64,000 nt of DNA from Luidia sarsii. Lineage: Eukaryota; Echinodermata; Asteroidea; Paxillosida; Luidiidae. Position 1 is the first letter of the stretch; each line of letters starts with the position of its first letter. The translations under genes were made by a program, and so were the position numbers. The stretch covers positions 9,553,721-9,617,720 of the forward strand of contig OX465107.1 of the NCBI GenBank assembly GCA_949987565.1, given 5' to 3'. Positions 12,201-22,699 of this stretch are shown here, piece after piece. A model generated the notes under the pieces. The model ran no database searches. It was not told the origin of the DNA and worked only from the letters and a program-made list of their open reading frames with translations.

Positions 12201-15200
12201 CCTGTCACTGACAATGAGATCCCTGCATTCTACACCACATGGGATTTATCACATTTATCACTTTAACAGACAAAATTTGATGGGACAAACCTTGGCTGCT
12301 TTCCCAGGTAGTATATGTCAGGTTGGAAGCTGTTTCCATCTGCCAGAAGGAGTGTATGAGTGCTTCCAGCAGCAGCATCCCACACCAATACATTGTTTGG
12401 CATCTATGGAATAACAAACCAACAACTTCCATAGCGTGTATCTTTACATGGAAACTTACATGTAGGTTGTCTGGAAATAGAAGCTACCAAGTTGGATATA
12501 CATGTAGATAGCCCATTGTCCACTGCTTAGAACAACTGACAACAGCCACCAAGCTACTGCATACTTGATGTGGAAAGTCCAACAGGCCACTTTTAGATTT
12601 TCTAGCTTACCAAATTCAAACCCAAACTATTTTAAGTTAATGATGATACTTAGAGCGACCAAGCAGATTGGTTAACAACTGCTGGAGAATGCTATGGAAT
12701 AACTTACTCATTTGCAAAGTTTGTCATCCCTTGTTCTACATGTTCAAAATTTGTTTATATGACATGTATGGGGAATTCACTTGCTGACATGCATACCTTG
12801 AGTTTCTTTGGCATCAGCTGACCATTGTGTCCTAGCTGACCATCTGAATTGCAGCCCCATGAGAAGACTTGACCGCTGCTTGTTACAGCCAATGAATGAC
12901 TGGGTCCACCAATCAACCGCACTACACCCTTACTGCTCAACTGCTTAACGACAAGTGGTTGGGCTCTAAAGGGGAGGCCAAACATTGTGGTCATCAACAA
13001 AATGCTCAATCTATCTACATATTGAAATCCATGTAAAGCACACGTACAAATAAACATGGGTACATATATATGCAAAATTTGTACGACACTCCATAACATG
13101 TAAGCTGAATCCATTATAAGTGTAGACGTGTACATGTACTGTACATGTATTTAACCAAAACTGTGATTATAATGTTGTCCAACTGTACATGTACAGTATG
13201 TCAAGTTCATCAAAATGAAAATGAACACAAATGTGTTACAATACATGTGTACATTATAATAGTAAATGCATGTATAGGCCCTATGCAATGAAACTGTCCC
13301 TCTGTACAGTCATGATAATATTTAATGGCAATGTACAGTACTTGATGATTATTGCCACTACAAATCACAGTGAATATCTTTTAAAGAGTGGATGGTCATT
13401 TTCATGTTTCATAGAACAATGTACATGTACACTGTATGTATCATCTGCTGAACTGAGTGTTGTAACATGGTGATGCTAGTACATGTAAATGTACTACACT
13501 ATCGACCACATACATGTACAGTACATAGTCCATGTACATGTATGTACCGGAGGGTACATGCATGTACTGTACATGGCCTGCATATACAGTAGTACATACA
13601 TTGTATATAAGGAAATGATTGAACAAAAACATGTCAATGTACTGCGTATAATACAATATCATTGACATATCTGCAGAGTTCAAATCAAGACCTACATGTA
13701 TGCTATGGAGCTAGGCCTTTTTTATATTAAACAACAGGTTTTTATTCAATTACTGGCTTCACTGAAGCAAATTTGAATTGATGAAATAAGCCCAGTCCAG
13801 CAGATGAGTCAGCAATACACGTCATCTGGTTCACTCACCATGTACATGTATAATATATCATGGCACATACCATCTGCACTTCCCTGTACATGAACAAAAT
13901 GCACTCAAATCACTGCAATCACTACTTGTGTATACGTTTTAAATGGTTTGCACTATCAAACATTGAATGTTCGTGTACGTTGTGGAAAATTTCAGTCCTA
14001 AAAATTTGTTTACTTCCTTGCTTACTTTCTTCTTTGTTGGGTTAAATCAACAGAATTAACAGATACTTGAAGGTGGAGGATTTTTTTTTATAAAAATATA
14101 ATAACAATGGCAATGCATATATAGTGCTAATAGTGCTATACTAATAGCATTACATACTTTTACAGGAAAGTGCAGTACATGGACATTTGTACACGTTTGT
14201 GCATAAGGAAATGCCAGGAAATAATGGCAATCTGAGGAAGGGTTTACAACACTCAGGTTTTCGCTATGCAATTAAGAGTTGATCAAACCTTTGAAAAGTT
14301 AGTCAATCATTCATTTCCCAAGAAAAGGTGGGTAGTGGGAATTAAATGTGTATTGCCAGGAATGAGAAAATGAGTGTAGTATGAAGCAGGTGTTATGAAA
14401 TTATGAATATGGCCAAAAGGCCGTTTCCACTGTCCAAATACAGTACTGGTAATCTTGATTTGAATCACGATTCAAAAACCTTTTTTTTGTGCCACCTGTT
14501 CACACAGGCCAAACAATTGCGAGCTGATTGTGGTTAGCAGTTGTGGTCACATGGTGGGTGTGTCCTTGAGGGTGGCCCATGCAGGGAGGCATAAACATGT
14601 AAACAAGTACAGCATTTCCTGTCAAAGAGCGAGTGGTGCATTGTGGGATAAAAATAAACAGTGCGATTCAGCGGAGCAATCCTACACATATCGCGTTAAA
14701 AAGAAACATGATTTGGAAAAGTCTTACTAATAGTCATGTTTATTGTGTCCACACACACACAAAAGTGGAGTTTGGATCGCGATTTGAATCGTGATCCAAA
14801 TAATAGGGTTTATTTTGGGACAGTGGAAATGGCCCTAATGTCCTATAGCCTACTTGCCACAGACTGTACAAAGCACTTACTTGTCAAGAGGATCTCCTTG
14901 CCCTAGTTGTCCATTGGCCCCCTTGCCCCAGCTCCAAACCTCCGTCTGCAGCACTGCCTCATCTAATGCACCTTCCAGTGAAATTCTGACATCTGAGCTC
15001 TTGCCAATCTCTTGGTGGGATCCACTGCCCATGAATTCTTCCACTTCTGCATCGTCTCTGTCAGTCTCCTCTGCCAGACTGAATTTGGACCTAAGACTTA
15101 ATGGACTCATCAATTTTGTTATCTTGGAGGCTACTGCTTGTGGCAAGCTGGCAAGTATACGGTCCTTAGGAGACACTTTTTCTGAAGGTGTCTGGGGCTC

Positions 15201-16338
15201 TGATAACTGCAAGGGTTTCAGCTGCTGAGCAAGGTACTTCTTGGCTGATACACTATCAAAGGATTCAGTGAAAGTCAGTTTCCTTTCTGACCGACACTGT
15301 GGTGTTGGGGTACTGGGATTATCTGTCTCATCGTGGAAAACATCACCATTAGATACAGCCTCTTCTCTCTTATCTGCTCCTTGTTTGATTTTGTTCTGAT
15401 CAAGTGTATATGTTCCTTGACTGCTATTGGAATCTTCTGAGCCACTGTCCCCTGATTCTTCTTGTTCAGCAGCTTGTCTTGCTGCTACATCAATGCTATC
15501 TGGTGAGAAACTTCTTGTTGAGGGTACCTTATCTATAGAGTTAGTGGAAGTCCGTGTGTCAGTAATGATGACAATGTCTCCTTCTTCATGAAGAGAGTAG
15601 ATCTGATCTGTAAGTAGAAGGCTACTGGAGCCAGACCCTTCTTCATCCATATCTCTCTGCCTCAAGGTCCCACCCAGTTTGGACAACCGCACCTTCTGCA
15701 CAATGGCCATACTGTGGTTGGAGCCACATGCTATCTGTAAGACTTTCTTGCCCATCAGACCCTGCACTTTCCGAGGGGTTGGGACTGGAGTAGACCCAGT
15801 AGCCAGTCCAAGCTGGGGACCAGTTCCCCATGCCCATACCTCTGCACTGCTTGATAATGCCAATGTATGTGAATCACCGCATGCTATCTGCGTAATGATG
15901 GGATCTGCATCAGTATCACTTATCTGTACTTGCTGAGGAGAATTGATCTTATCTAGTTGTCCTACTCCACACTGTCCATTACTGGAATCTCCCCAGCAAA
16001 AGACAATGCCATCTGAGCAGAGGACTGCAGTGTGGTTGCCACCACATACAACATCAATGACATTCTCACCCTTTAAATCCTGCACAAGTACAGGTTGCTT
16101 GGTCACGTCAGAGAATTTCTTGTGTCCAAGTTGGCCAAACTCTCCTGATCCATAACAGTAGACAGCATGCTGATCAGTCAGGAAAGCGGAATGCTTGCTA
16201 CCTTGTGATATCTTGATAACATTCTTAGTGCTGAGGTTGGGATAGGTGTAGGGAGAGGTATTACTGAGGAATCCTCTCCATGTATACGCTAATGACTGTG
16301 GGCTTTGATGTTTACCAGTATCTATTTCATCAGACACT
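1..16338 (-). CDS. ALS2: ALS2 (alsin) orthologue, eleven exons, 3' part off the left edge
   Basis: Alsin is a cytosolic and endosomal guanine-nucleotide exchange factor for Rab5 (VPS9 domain) and Rac (DH/PH). Eleven exons join in one frame: 16338-14881, 12965-12797, 12403-12291, 11883-11715, 10428-10257, 9983-9728, 9020-8861, 8661-8530, 4212-4084, 926-862 and 254-1, about 1,025 codons. Every junction has AG/GT borders and matching phase. Domain order is that of animal alsin: RCC1-like repeats split by a long Ser/acidic linker, then DH, PH, and the start of the MORN region at the window edge. Remaining MORN repeats and the VPS9 domain must lie to the left. The initiator exon upstream of 16338 is not assigned with confidence. 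Introns carry a Penelope-like element and several MITEs. Family assignment comes from motif-level similarity to alsin; exon limits are read from splice sites and frame and were not tested against RNA. Confidence 0.93.
255..861 (-). other. ALS2 intron
   Basis: AT-rich intron with no coding signal. It holds a decayed relative of the Penelope 3'-end motif near 735-775 (GATCAAAACATCAGGCCC). Confidence 0.6.
862..926 (-). CDS. ALS2: ALS2 exon: PH domain core, 65 nt
   Basis: A short exon reading [16 protein letters not shown] and then GQQVDQ. It matches the alsin PH strand that follows ..VHAQ in vertebrates (FSTHHVFPLATLWAEP type). Acceptor CCTCAG, donor GTAAGTC. It enters in phase 0 and leaves in phase 2. 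Confidence 0.9.
927..4083 (-). other. ALS2 intron, 3.2 kb
   Basis: AT-rich and non-coding. A short minus-strand SINE fragment is at about 3303-3370 (AGCTATCCAGTCCTTAG on the plus strand). A 32-nt pseudo-exon with good splice sites is at 3982-4013, listed separately. No other gene is seen. Confidence 0.6.
3982..4013 (-). other. Possible frame-breaking cassette exon in ALS2
   Basis: 32 nt between a strong acceptor (run of T then AG) and donor GTATGTC, 70 bp downstream of the 4084-4212 exon. Adding it between the PH exons shifts the frame and gives a TAG within the next exon. It is either a chance splice-site pair or a poison exon. Confidence 0.25.
4084..4212 (-). CDS. ALS2: ALS2 exon: DH-PH junction and start of PH domain
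   Basis: 43 codons, phase 0 at both ends. Reads [19 protein letters not shown] then [19 protein letters not shown] ending FVHAQ, the strand that opens the alsin PH domain. Acceptor TTGGACAG, donor GTAGCTTC. Confidence 0.94.
4625..4912. mobile_element. MITE with CCCCGGGGATT-rich inverted ends
   Basis: About 288 bp. Left end AGGGGCTTTCACATTAGAC and the reverse complement of the right end AGCCCTTTTCACATTACGG match. Both continue into AATCCCCGGGGATT; a related CCCCGGGA block is internal near 4703. No coding capacity. Flanks TTA (left) and ATA (right) do not give a clean target duplication. Confidence 0.65.
5038..5638. mobile_element. Truncated TTA-type DNA element
   Basis: Begins AGCTGTGTCCGCACTGGACT directly after a TTA, the same terminus as the elements at 27164 and 27936, and shares the internal ACCGAGACAATGG block. 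The sequence CTGTCCGCACTGGACTT recurs at 5624-5640. The right inverted end is missing, because the sequence passes at a TTAA into another MITE at 5643. Confidence 0.55.
5643..5721 (+). mobile_element. Left end of a piggyBac-like (TTAA) MITE, truncated
   Basis: Starts CCACTTCACGCCGGGTGG directly after TTAA (5639-5642). It matches the left end of the complete element at 59803-60451 through the block ending CATTTTCAAATCTC, then is cut off where the Penelope-like element begins. Confidence 0.6.
5811..5936 (+). repeat. PLE terminal repeat, 3' copy (inverted relative to 8320-8454)
   Basis: The plus strand here equals the reverse complement of 8320-8454 with a few substitutions and small indels. 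Inverted or partly inverted terminal repeats are known for Penelope-like elements. Confidence 0.8.
5994..8315 (-). pseudogene. Penelope-like RT/GIY-YIG polyprotein, broken
   Basis: Order on the minus strand: [20 protein letters not shown] then FCPTP, the hallmark N-terminal PLE motif (around 8200-8110). Next come [18 protein letters not shown] (7860-7800), [31 protein letters not shown] (RT motif A, near 7370), [21 protein letters not shown] (7078-7061, catalytic aspartates) and [16 protein letters not shown]. The GIY-YIG nuclease closes it ([19 protein letters not shown], 6275-6215), ending at 5994. There are frameshifts near 7860 and between later blocks, and an in-frame TGA at 7087-7085 just before the catalytic YIDD. 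It would normally encode one polyprotein that nicks and reverse-transcribes the element; this copy cannot. It is not a host gene. Confidence 0.88.
8320..8454 (+). repeat. PLE terminal repeat, 5' copy
   Basis: Reverse complement of 5811-5936. It lies upstream of the polyprotein start and ends at GTAC, about 75 bp from the nearest ALS2 exon. Confidence 0.8.
8530..8661 (-). CDS. ALS2: ALS2 exon: end of DH domain helix
   Basis: 44 codons, phase 0 at both ends. Reads [20 protein letters not shown] then [20 protein letters not shown], a long amphipathic helix matching the alsin segment before the PH domain. Acceptor TCATCAG, donor GTAAGTTCC. Confidence 0.92.
8861..9020 (-). CDS. ALS2: ALS2 exon: DH domain, C-terminal half
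   Basis: Reads [20 protein letters not shown] then [20 protein letters not shown] and [10 protein letters not shown]. The [16 protein letters not shown] segment fits the conserved last DH helix (LPxxRxxxY) of Rho GEFs. Acceptor GACCAG, donor GTAAGCAAC. Confidence 0.94.
9088..9239. mobile_element. Short MITE-like inverted repeat
   Basis: About 152 bp with imperfect ~50-bp inverted arms. Left AATAGTGTGCCCTCAAGAG pairs with a right end whose reverse complement is AATAGTGCACCCTCATGAC. It ends about 68 bp upstream of the DH exon at 9020. Confidence 0.5.
9728..9983 (-). CDS. ALS2: ALS2 exon: DH domain, central part
   Basis: Reads [20 protein letters not shown] then [20 protein letters not shown], ending [24 protein letters not shown]. 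This fits the middle helices of the alsin DH domain (...YxxYCTSxxNFLVMGGF type). Acceptor TTTGCAG, donor GTATTTTCC. It enters in phase 1 and leaves in phase 2. Confidence 0.94.
10257..10428 (-). CDS. ALS2: ALS2 exon: start of DH domain
   Basis: Reads [20 protein letters not shown] then [20 protein letters not shown] and [18 protein letters not shown]. The segment [16 protein letters not shown] is the first DH helix and is close to vertebrate alsin (SLHELATTERRFY). Acceptor GATACAG, donor GTACATG. Confidence 0.94.
10429..11714 (-). other. ALS2 intron
   Basis: 1.3 kb, AT-rich. Nothing beyond short TACATG runs was recognised. Confidence 0.5.
11715..11883 (-). CDS. ALS2: ALS2 exon: basic/Ser-rich linker between RCC1 and DH regions
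   Basis: Reads [20 protein letters not shown] then [20 protein letters not shown] and [16 protein letters not shown]. It is low complexity, Lys/Ser-rich and weakly conserved. It is called by its place in the gene, by matching phase (2 in, 0 out) and by splice sites TCTTGCAG and GTAATTCAC. Confidence 0.8.
12291..12403 (-). CDS. ALS2: ALS2 exon: last RCC1-like repeat blade
   Basis: Reads [20 protein letters not shown] then [18 protein letters not shown]. It matches the alsin segment VWSIAAGRDYSLFLVD...FQPxLYYxG. It enters in phase 0 after ..PKKLK and leaves in phase 2. Acceptor TTCCATAG, donor GTTTGTCC. The frame is fixed by its neighbours. Confidence 0.9.
12797..12965 (-). CDS. ALS2: ALS2 exon: RCC1-like repeat
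   Basis: Reads [20 protein letters not shown] then [20 protein letters not shown] and [16 protein letters not shown]. [23 protein letters not shown] is a textbook RCC1 repeat. Acceptor CCCTTTAG, donor GTATGCATG. Confidence 0.95.
12966..14417 (-). repeat. ALS2 intron part rich in TACATG microsatellite
   Basis: Many short TACATGTA runs (13130-13220, 13420-13680, 13845-13860) on both strands. No coding signal is seen. Confidence 0.6.
14418..14836. mobile_element. MITE, copy 1 of the 'CATTTCCACTGTCC' family
   Basis: 419 bp. The reverse complement of the right end (AGGGCCATTTCCACTGTCCC) matches the left end AGGCCGTTTCCACTGTCC. Subterminal GATTTGAATCACGATTCAAA blocks are near both ends. A second copy of the family, in opposite orientation, is at 62256-62676. 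No coding capacity. Confidence 0.75.
14881..16338 (-). CDS. ALS2: ALS2 large exon: N-terminal RCC1-like repeats and acidic linker
   Basis: 486 codons. It opens [20 protein letters not shown], then RCC1 blades: [68 protein letters not shown] and [13 protein letters not shown] linker of about 250 residues rich in Ser, Glu and Asp follows. A further blade closes the exon: [21 protein letters not shown]1 blades interrupted by a long linker are typical of alsin. Acceptor TTTCCATTTCAG at 16350-16339, donor GTAAGTGC at 14880. An in-frame ATG exists at 16391 upstream of the polypyrimidine tract, but its product (MSNVSLLDICVFISFHF) does not resemble the alsin start, so a separate short first exon is more likely. 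Confidence 0.95.
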
Positions 16339-17599
16339 CTGAAATGGAAAGATATAAAAACACAAATGTCGAGTAAGGATACATTGGACAAGAATGTACA
16401 TTACATGTACCATTCAATAAAAAAATACTTACGTGTATATTCAAAGGTCATATGTGAAGTGTTTTCCCCTAAATTAAATAAAAAACTCTGTGTTCCGATT
16501 ATAACAAATACATGTACATGTATTTGTCTGCTTTATCTTTGATTTCTGAGTTTCTAATATATCTTTTGAAAAAATGATGAGATAAAAACCTGTCCAAACA
16601 TTGCCCAGCATGTACTAAAAATATGATTTTGACAATGCTACTTCCCTTTGTGTCAATGATGGAAGAAATGGTATTAAATTGTCCAACAATAACCCCTTGC
16701 CTATTTGGATTTTATTTACATGTAGGCCTTATACATGTACATGTACACCAACATTTACATGTATGTCACACAATGACATACAGTAAAGTCCAAGTACATT
16801 GTACATGTAGTTAAGACCACTCTATTCTTTGCTTCTCTACAGCCGTTATATGTACCGGTATCCTACAAAAATCATGTTATTGATTATCTGATTTTACTGA
16901 TTATCGAAAATGTATGGGATCTCTATTCCTATCCTATGCACCATGACTGCATTGTGTACATGTACATGTACCAGGTAATAGCCTGCTGGTGTCTATGGGC
17001 TAAAACATTTCCAATACTGTCTAATGGACATATGGCTGTACACTCAGTGTGAATTATACATTGTATAATAGAAAATAATATGGAGCCCTGGTGTGAAGAC
17101 TGATAAACAACTCTACATGTACATTGTACATGGACATTGCGTTCATGCAGCTGTGTATACAATGTAGTTATTCATGTATTCATGTACATATACATTGTAC
17201 AGGGGGTACATGCATGTATTGAATAAAATTTGGTAAACAATTAATAAAACAAAAAAATCATACGAGAAAATGTACTTATCAAGTACACGTACAGGGGTAC
17301 AGGGGTACATGTACATGTACATGTGTACTAAAACCTTAACGACATGCCCCATTAAATTTTTGAGACATTCCAAATCTCTGTAGAACTTATTGTATTGTTG
17401 CATAGTTATAATTATTTACATACTACAGTTTACAGTATATACATATATATAATACATGTACACTCATTGAATGCACCTGATTCCATTTATCATACACTAT
17501 AAAGCATACACTTCAATTAAAGGAGCTCTTTTGTGCGGTACTAAGGTCTTGGAAATAAAACTGTTCTCCCATGAAACTATTATACATGTACCGGTACTA
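16339..17599. repeat. Presumed ALS2 5' intron, TACATG-rich
   Basis: No gene is seen. TACATG/CATGTA runs occur at 16510-16530, 16730-16810, 16955-16970, 17110-17220 and 17280-17330. Confidence 0.5.
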
Positions 17600-19665
17600 T
17601 GTAAACTGCTTTTTAAAGCTTGCAAGGAATATTATTTCAGTAAGATTGAGAATTCCAATGGTGATCAAAAGAAGTTGTATAGCATTGGTAATTCCCTACT
17701 TAAACCTAAAAAAAATGATGAATTTCCCACTCACTCCTCTGAAACTGATCTGGCTAATAAGTTTAACGGTTATTTTAATGACAAAGTCACTAAAATAAGA
17801 AATGATTTGGATACTCAAACACATTCTGATAATGTTTCATATAGGACAGCCGGCGTTAACCATCCGATTAACAGCTGTTAAAAGGAGTTGGTCAAGCGTT
17901 ACATCTTAAAGGCTCTCTTAAAGCAATGTGTGAGTGATCCCATTCCAACGTGGCTGTTGAAGGAATGCGTCGATGTGTTACTTCCGTTAATGGTCAACTT
18001 TTCCTTCAAAAATGGTGTGTTTGCTAACGCATGGAAAAATGCAGTGGTTGTTCCTTTGATAAAGAAGCCAAGAGCCGGTGTCGAGTTATCAAACTACAGA
18101 CCAATAAGCAATTTATGTTTTATTTCAAAATTACTTGAACGTATTGCTGCAGATCAAATCACATTTCACATGAACAAGAATGTTCTCCTCCCAATTTACC
18201 AATCGGCCTACAGGCAGTTTCATAGTACAGAGACTATGCTTTGTAGAATTACATTGGATATACAGAGGTGTATTTCAATGTACATGTACATGTACACATA
18301 TGGGTAATTATCAAAGGGTTGTCCTGATGGTGTTACTTGACTTAAGTCCTGCATTTGACACTGTTGATCACAATTTGTACTGCAAATAATGGAAACAGAA
18401 TTTGGATTTGATACTTGTTTCAACTTGGTTATGTTCATATCTCAATAATCGTTAACACAGAGTCTTAATTACGGGCAAGTTATCGGAATGTACTAGTGTA
18501 CATTTACAGTAGGGGTCCCACAGGGCTCATGCATGGCCCTATACTTTGTACAGCTTGTGCAAGTTCCCTTTTTCATGTTATTTACAACTATTGCATGGTT
18601 AATGGCTATGGATATATGCTGATGACACACAGTTGTTGAAATCTTTCTCTCCTAAACTGAGTGATCAGAATGAATCATTACAAAATGTTGAAGATTGCCT
18701 TGCTTCAGTTCAAGCATGGATGTTGAAACATAAATTGAAACTGAAATGGAAAACGGAAGTTATGTTTTGTTTGGATCTCGTCAGCAAGATTAATATTCAC
18801 CATGTAAAATTTGGTATAAATGAGATTAAAAATTGTCGATAGTGTTTGCAGCTTTATTTTGGCTGGATTCCAGACTGTCCATGGAAACCCATGTAAATAA
18901 CATTTGTAAAAAGGTTAATTACAGCCTACACAATTTACGCCAAATTCAAAAAAACCTTACTCAAGGAGCTATCGAGTGTTTAGTTCATTCACTGATTACC
19001 TGTCACTTGGATTATATTAATTCTGTAATGTACGGCATGTCTCAATTTTTATTTGATAAACTGCAGCGATTACAGAACAATACTGCTCGGTTGGTTTTAG
19101 GATTACGCAAGTGCAATAAAATATCAAAATCACTTAGGGACCTTCACTGGCTCCCAATTCGTGAGCGGGTCAATTCAAAATTTTATTATTGATTTTTTAA
19201 ATACTGCGGAACAAACCACTAGCCTATCTAACAGAATTAATTGTCAAATCTGATTCTGCATATTATAGTCTGCATAGTTGAGACACATTAACCCTTCATG
19301 TCCCCCAGTCCTATAATAAACTAAACGACAAGGCATTTGCCGTCGCTGGACCAACTTTGTGGAATTCTTTGCCATACCAGATAAAGAGAATACAAGGTCA
19401 AACGAGTTTAAAAGTGCAATAAAAACACATCTTTTTAGCATCTGTTAGCAACTCTGTCTTATTCCTGTCTTTTTTTTGGGGGGGGGTAATTGTATATTTT
19501 GTAAATTGTAATTGTGAATTGTAAATTTTGTCGTCAACAATGTAATTAATGTTTTGATTTATTAACTTAGCTTTAAAAAAAATCGACTATATTTCATTGT
19601 GAAGCGCTTTTGAATATATTGTATTGAAATAGCGCTATAGAAATAGCGCTATAGAAATGTAATAC
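17600..19665 (+). pseudogene. CR1-like non-LTR retrotransposon, 5'-truncated and decayed
   Basis: Linker and RT pieces in several frames: YYFSKIENSNGDQKKLYS (near 17627), the RT N-terminal block NYRPISNLCFISKLLERIA (18090-18150), VLLPIYQSAYRQFHSTETML, LDLSPAFDTVDH (motif A, 18330-18370), IYADDTQLL (catalytic motif near 18612-18640) and a C-terminal LDYINSVMYGMS...LHWLPIRERV block. At least four frameshifts. A TACATG run interrupts it at 18276-18300. The 3' end has a doubled ATAGCGCTATAGAA (19629-19657), a usual CR1-type tail. The EN domain is missing. Confidence 0.85.
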
Positions 19666-19675
19666 CAGGTAAATG

Positions 19676-22185
19676 TTAAATGTACAATTGTACATGTACA
19701 TGTGTACACTGTGTAAGTAGCAGATTGCACATTCCAAGAAGGGCACACACATTTCAAGAAAATACATGTGCAATTGTGCATGCATGAATTAGGTTTAATT
19801 TCTATCAGATGTTTGAAATTAGACTTGTACATGTACATGTATGCACCTACCGTACAGAACATACAGTACCTCCATGCTGCGTACATGTATACATACATGT
19901 ACATGTATGTATACACTGTATATACATGTACATGTACATTATACATAGTGTACATGTACATGTATGAATTGTACATAATGAAAACAGAACAGAATGATTG
20001 GAACCCTATTTTCATCCTTTGAGAAAGTCTATGCACACATTTACACATAATAGGCCTACATTGTGCACATGTGTATTTGTAATCTTGTATTACTAGTATA
20101 TAACTCATGTGAAATGTGTCAATACAGGCATTTAATACATGTATGTAAACTTATATGGACAGAACAATATTATTAACAACAATATTGATAATTTTGTTTT
20201 TAATCTGACTGAATAATTAACAACGCATACATGTACGTTGTACTTACTGAATACATGTACATACCAGTACATGCACATGTAGGCCCAGGCCTATATTAAT
20301 CATGCCATCAAAACTGTGCATCATTGAACTACATGTACACACTGTACATGTACATGTACATGTACATGTACATGTACATACCCTACTAGTGCAATGTATT
20401 ACACATGACTCAATACCACCACAGCTTGAGTGCCAACTGGCATCCAATAAGGTTTGTCAAATCTGTCACGGTTTATTTACATTTGGCAGGGACCCATTTC
20501 ATTATCTGTCTGGTTTTTGGCAAGGTGTTGGCTAGTTAAAGCATGGTTACAGTGGTACATGTACACAGGACAGTTGACAGCATTAGTCATCAGCCTAGGC
20601 CCACCCATGGCCCACCATACAATTTGGTGTTCTTTTCCCAGAGGCAGTCAACCATTAACCAAATTGACCAGGGAGGTGCAACTGTATTATCAAGCATGTG
20701 TGCCCCACATTACACTTGAGATACATGTATTTTGTACCATGGAGGATACATGCATGTACATTGAATGTCCATTCACTCCATTAGGGCCTATGTTTGAAAA
20801 GTGGCTTGAATCTGCTCTTTCATGGCTAAATCATGACACATGTGTACCGGTACATGTACCGGGTACAGTGACAATTCTGCACATACCGGTATGTACACAC
20901 ATGTATCTAGTGCAGCATAATTGTTCCTGGATGGGCTCATCTTAAAAAAAATACATGTCAGATGAATCTCAAGACTCAAATGCTTCTTTTTTGCAAAGTG
21001 GGATACCATCCTGTATGGAATGATAAAGAACGCCAGTTTGCATTTTGCAATAAAACTTCTCTGCATTTGCTGAAATTGAGTTCTAACACAAAAAAAGTCT
21101 GAAATTTACAATTGCAAATAATACTTACAAAACCAATTACAGTTGCAGAGTTGTAATATAATAGCGAGACTCAAACATTTCAACTTCCTCATATCAAGCA
21201 TCAACAATTCAACTGTAGACATGAACAATGTGTGAACTTGTATATATATATACTGTATTTAAATCCTACAATATTTGTTTTTTTTATGCACATGTACTGT
21301 ATGGTATAGTAATGTACACTGTACATGAAAACAACTGTACTGTACATAATATAGAGAGTGTGTCTGTGTACACGTACTTGTACTTGTACCCGAGTTGTGC
21401 TGTCTACATGTAATGTGATTGTGGTACATAATGTCATACATACAGTAGTATACCGGGTACGGCAGTGCTCCCAAGTTGTACATGTACCGGTATGTTCATA
21501 CACTACCCTGACTAGGCTTACACATACCTAGAGGACAGTGTGAAAGATTCTGTTCTTAATTTATTTATTCCAGACATGGTAAGCCATTCCCATGAGATGT
21601 CAATGATCTTCCAGTCAGCTAGGTGAAATCCATAGGACATTGCCTCAGGCTATGTATGCCGCTTCCTGACAAGATTGATTACCGGGTACCATTCATAAAT
21701 TCCATGACATACCTATAACCTCAATATGAATATTAATCAGGCTTGGGACTTCCTCACATGTATGTTAATCCTCATTTAGGAAATTGATGTATGCGCTGTA
21801 GATGTCATGCACACTACATAAACAATTACAGTATACAAAAACATTGTACAAGTATACTGTACTCTGTACATGTACATGTGTACACCTATACATACATGTA
21901 CATGTACATGTACATGTGCACATGTACATACTGAACACGTGATATATGTGTAAACAAAAAGAGTGTGATCCCCAGAGAACTAGGCCCAGCAATGGGAAAC
22001 GTAATTGCTTCTGACTGCTGCCCCCACTCCAGCAAAGACAGTTGACAAGTTGGGGTTGAGGCCCTTTGAAAGGGCTGAATATATACTGGTGAGATTAACC
22101 CTCCATAGTTGAAGACTTAAAAGAGACTTGGTTCAAAATGTCTTTACTCTGTACACATACATACATGTACGTGTACATGTACATG
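19676..22185. repeat. Intergenic/intronic stretch dominated by TACATG microsatellite
   Basis: Perfect or near-perfect (TACATG)n at 19828-19845, 19880-19975, 20328-20382 (longest), 21870-21930 and 22160-22185. A degenerate relative of the SINE body is at 21995-22060. No gene is seen. Confidence 0.65.
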
Positions 22186-22189
22186 TATA

Positions 22190-22310
22190 ATAATGAAGGA
22201 TAAATAGGTTTGCGGAGACACCATGTAAATTCTCTTTTGTGAGTAAGTGTGCTTCTGAAAAGAACCGGAGGAACTCGACGTTTCGAACAGTGTACTCTGC
22301 TCATCTTTAA
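22190..22310 (-). mobile_element. Penelope-like 3'-end fragment, family 2
   Basis: On the minus strand: GATGAGCAGAGTACACTG then TTCGAAACGTCGAG and a C-rich stretch. This is a PLE-type terminal motif with a 6-bp hairpin GAGCAG/CTGTTC before GAAACGTC. No coding part remains. Confidence 0.55.
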
Positions 22311-22624
22311 ATACACTGTATAATAATGCTCGTCTTTATAATAATGAAGCGCATGTGCAGTGCTTGAAAAGAGATGTTTACATGTAAATGCCTGCATTAA
22401 TGGACATTAATTATTGGTCATCACAAATCCCTTTGTAAAACAGTTGCTCTGCAATTTGCCTATTAAAACACACACATGTACATGTACACATAGCATACAT
22501 ATGTGGTGTACATGTACTTGTGCATGAAATGTCTTGAAGGTTGTATCAAATTATCATAATGTGATATACAAAAATGTTGCAAACTGCTTACTGACTAAAA
22601 TTACCAAAATGTAAATCTAAAAGG

Positions 22625-22688
22625 TCCTTGTCACTCTGCCTTTGAGAAAGGTCCTGCTAGGATCGAAACGTCAGGCCCACTAAATTTA
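22625..22688 (+). mobile_element. Penelope-like 3'-end fragment, family of the 5.7-8.5 kb element
   Basis: Nearly identical to the 3' end of the element at 5723-8455, from CCTTGTCACTC through GGTCCTGCTAGGATC and GAAACGTCAGGCCC to CTAAATTT. A severely 5'-truncated insertion. Confidence 0.75.
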
Positions 22689-22699
22689 AAATTATCATA

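Noticed and set aside
16339..16391. In-frame ATG at 16391 as ALS2 start (MSNVSLLDICVFISFHF)
   Set aside because: The extra residues are encoded by a typical polypyrimidine tract and acceptor and do not resemble alsin.
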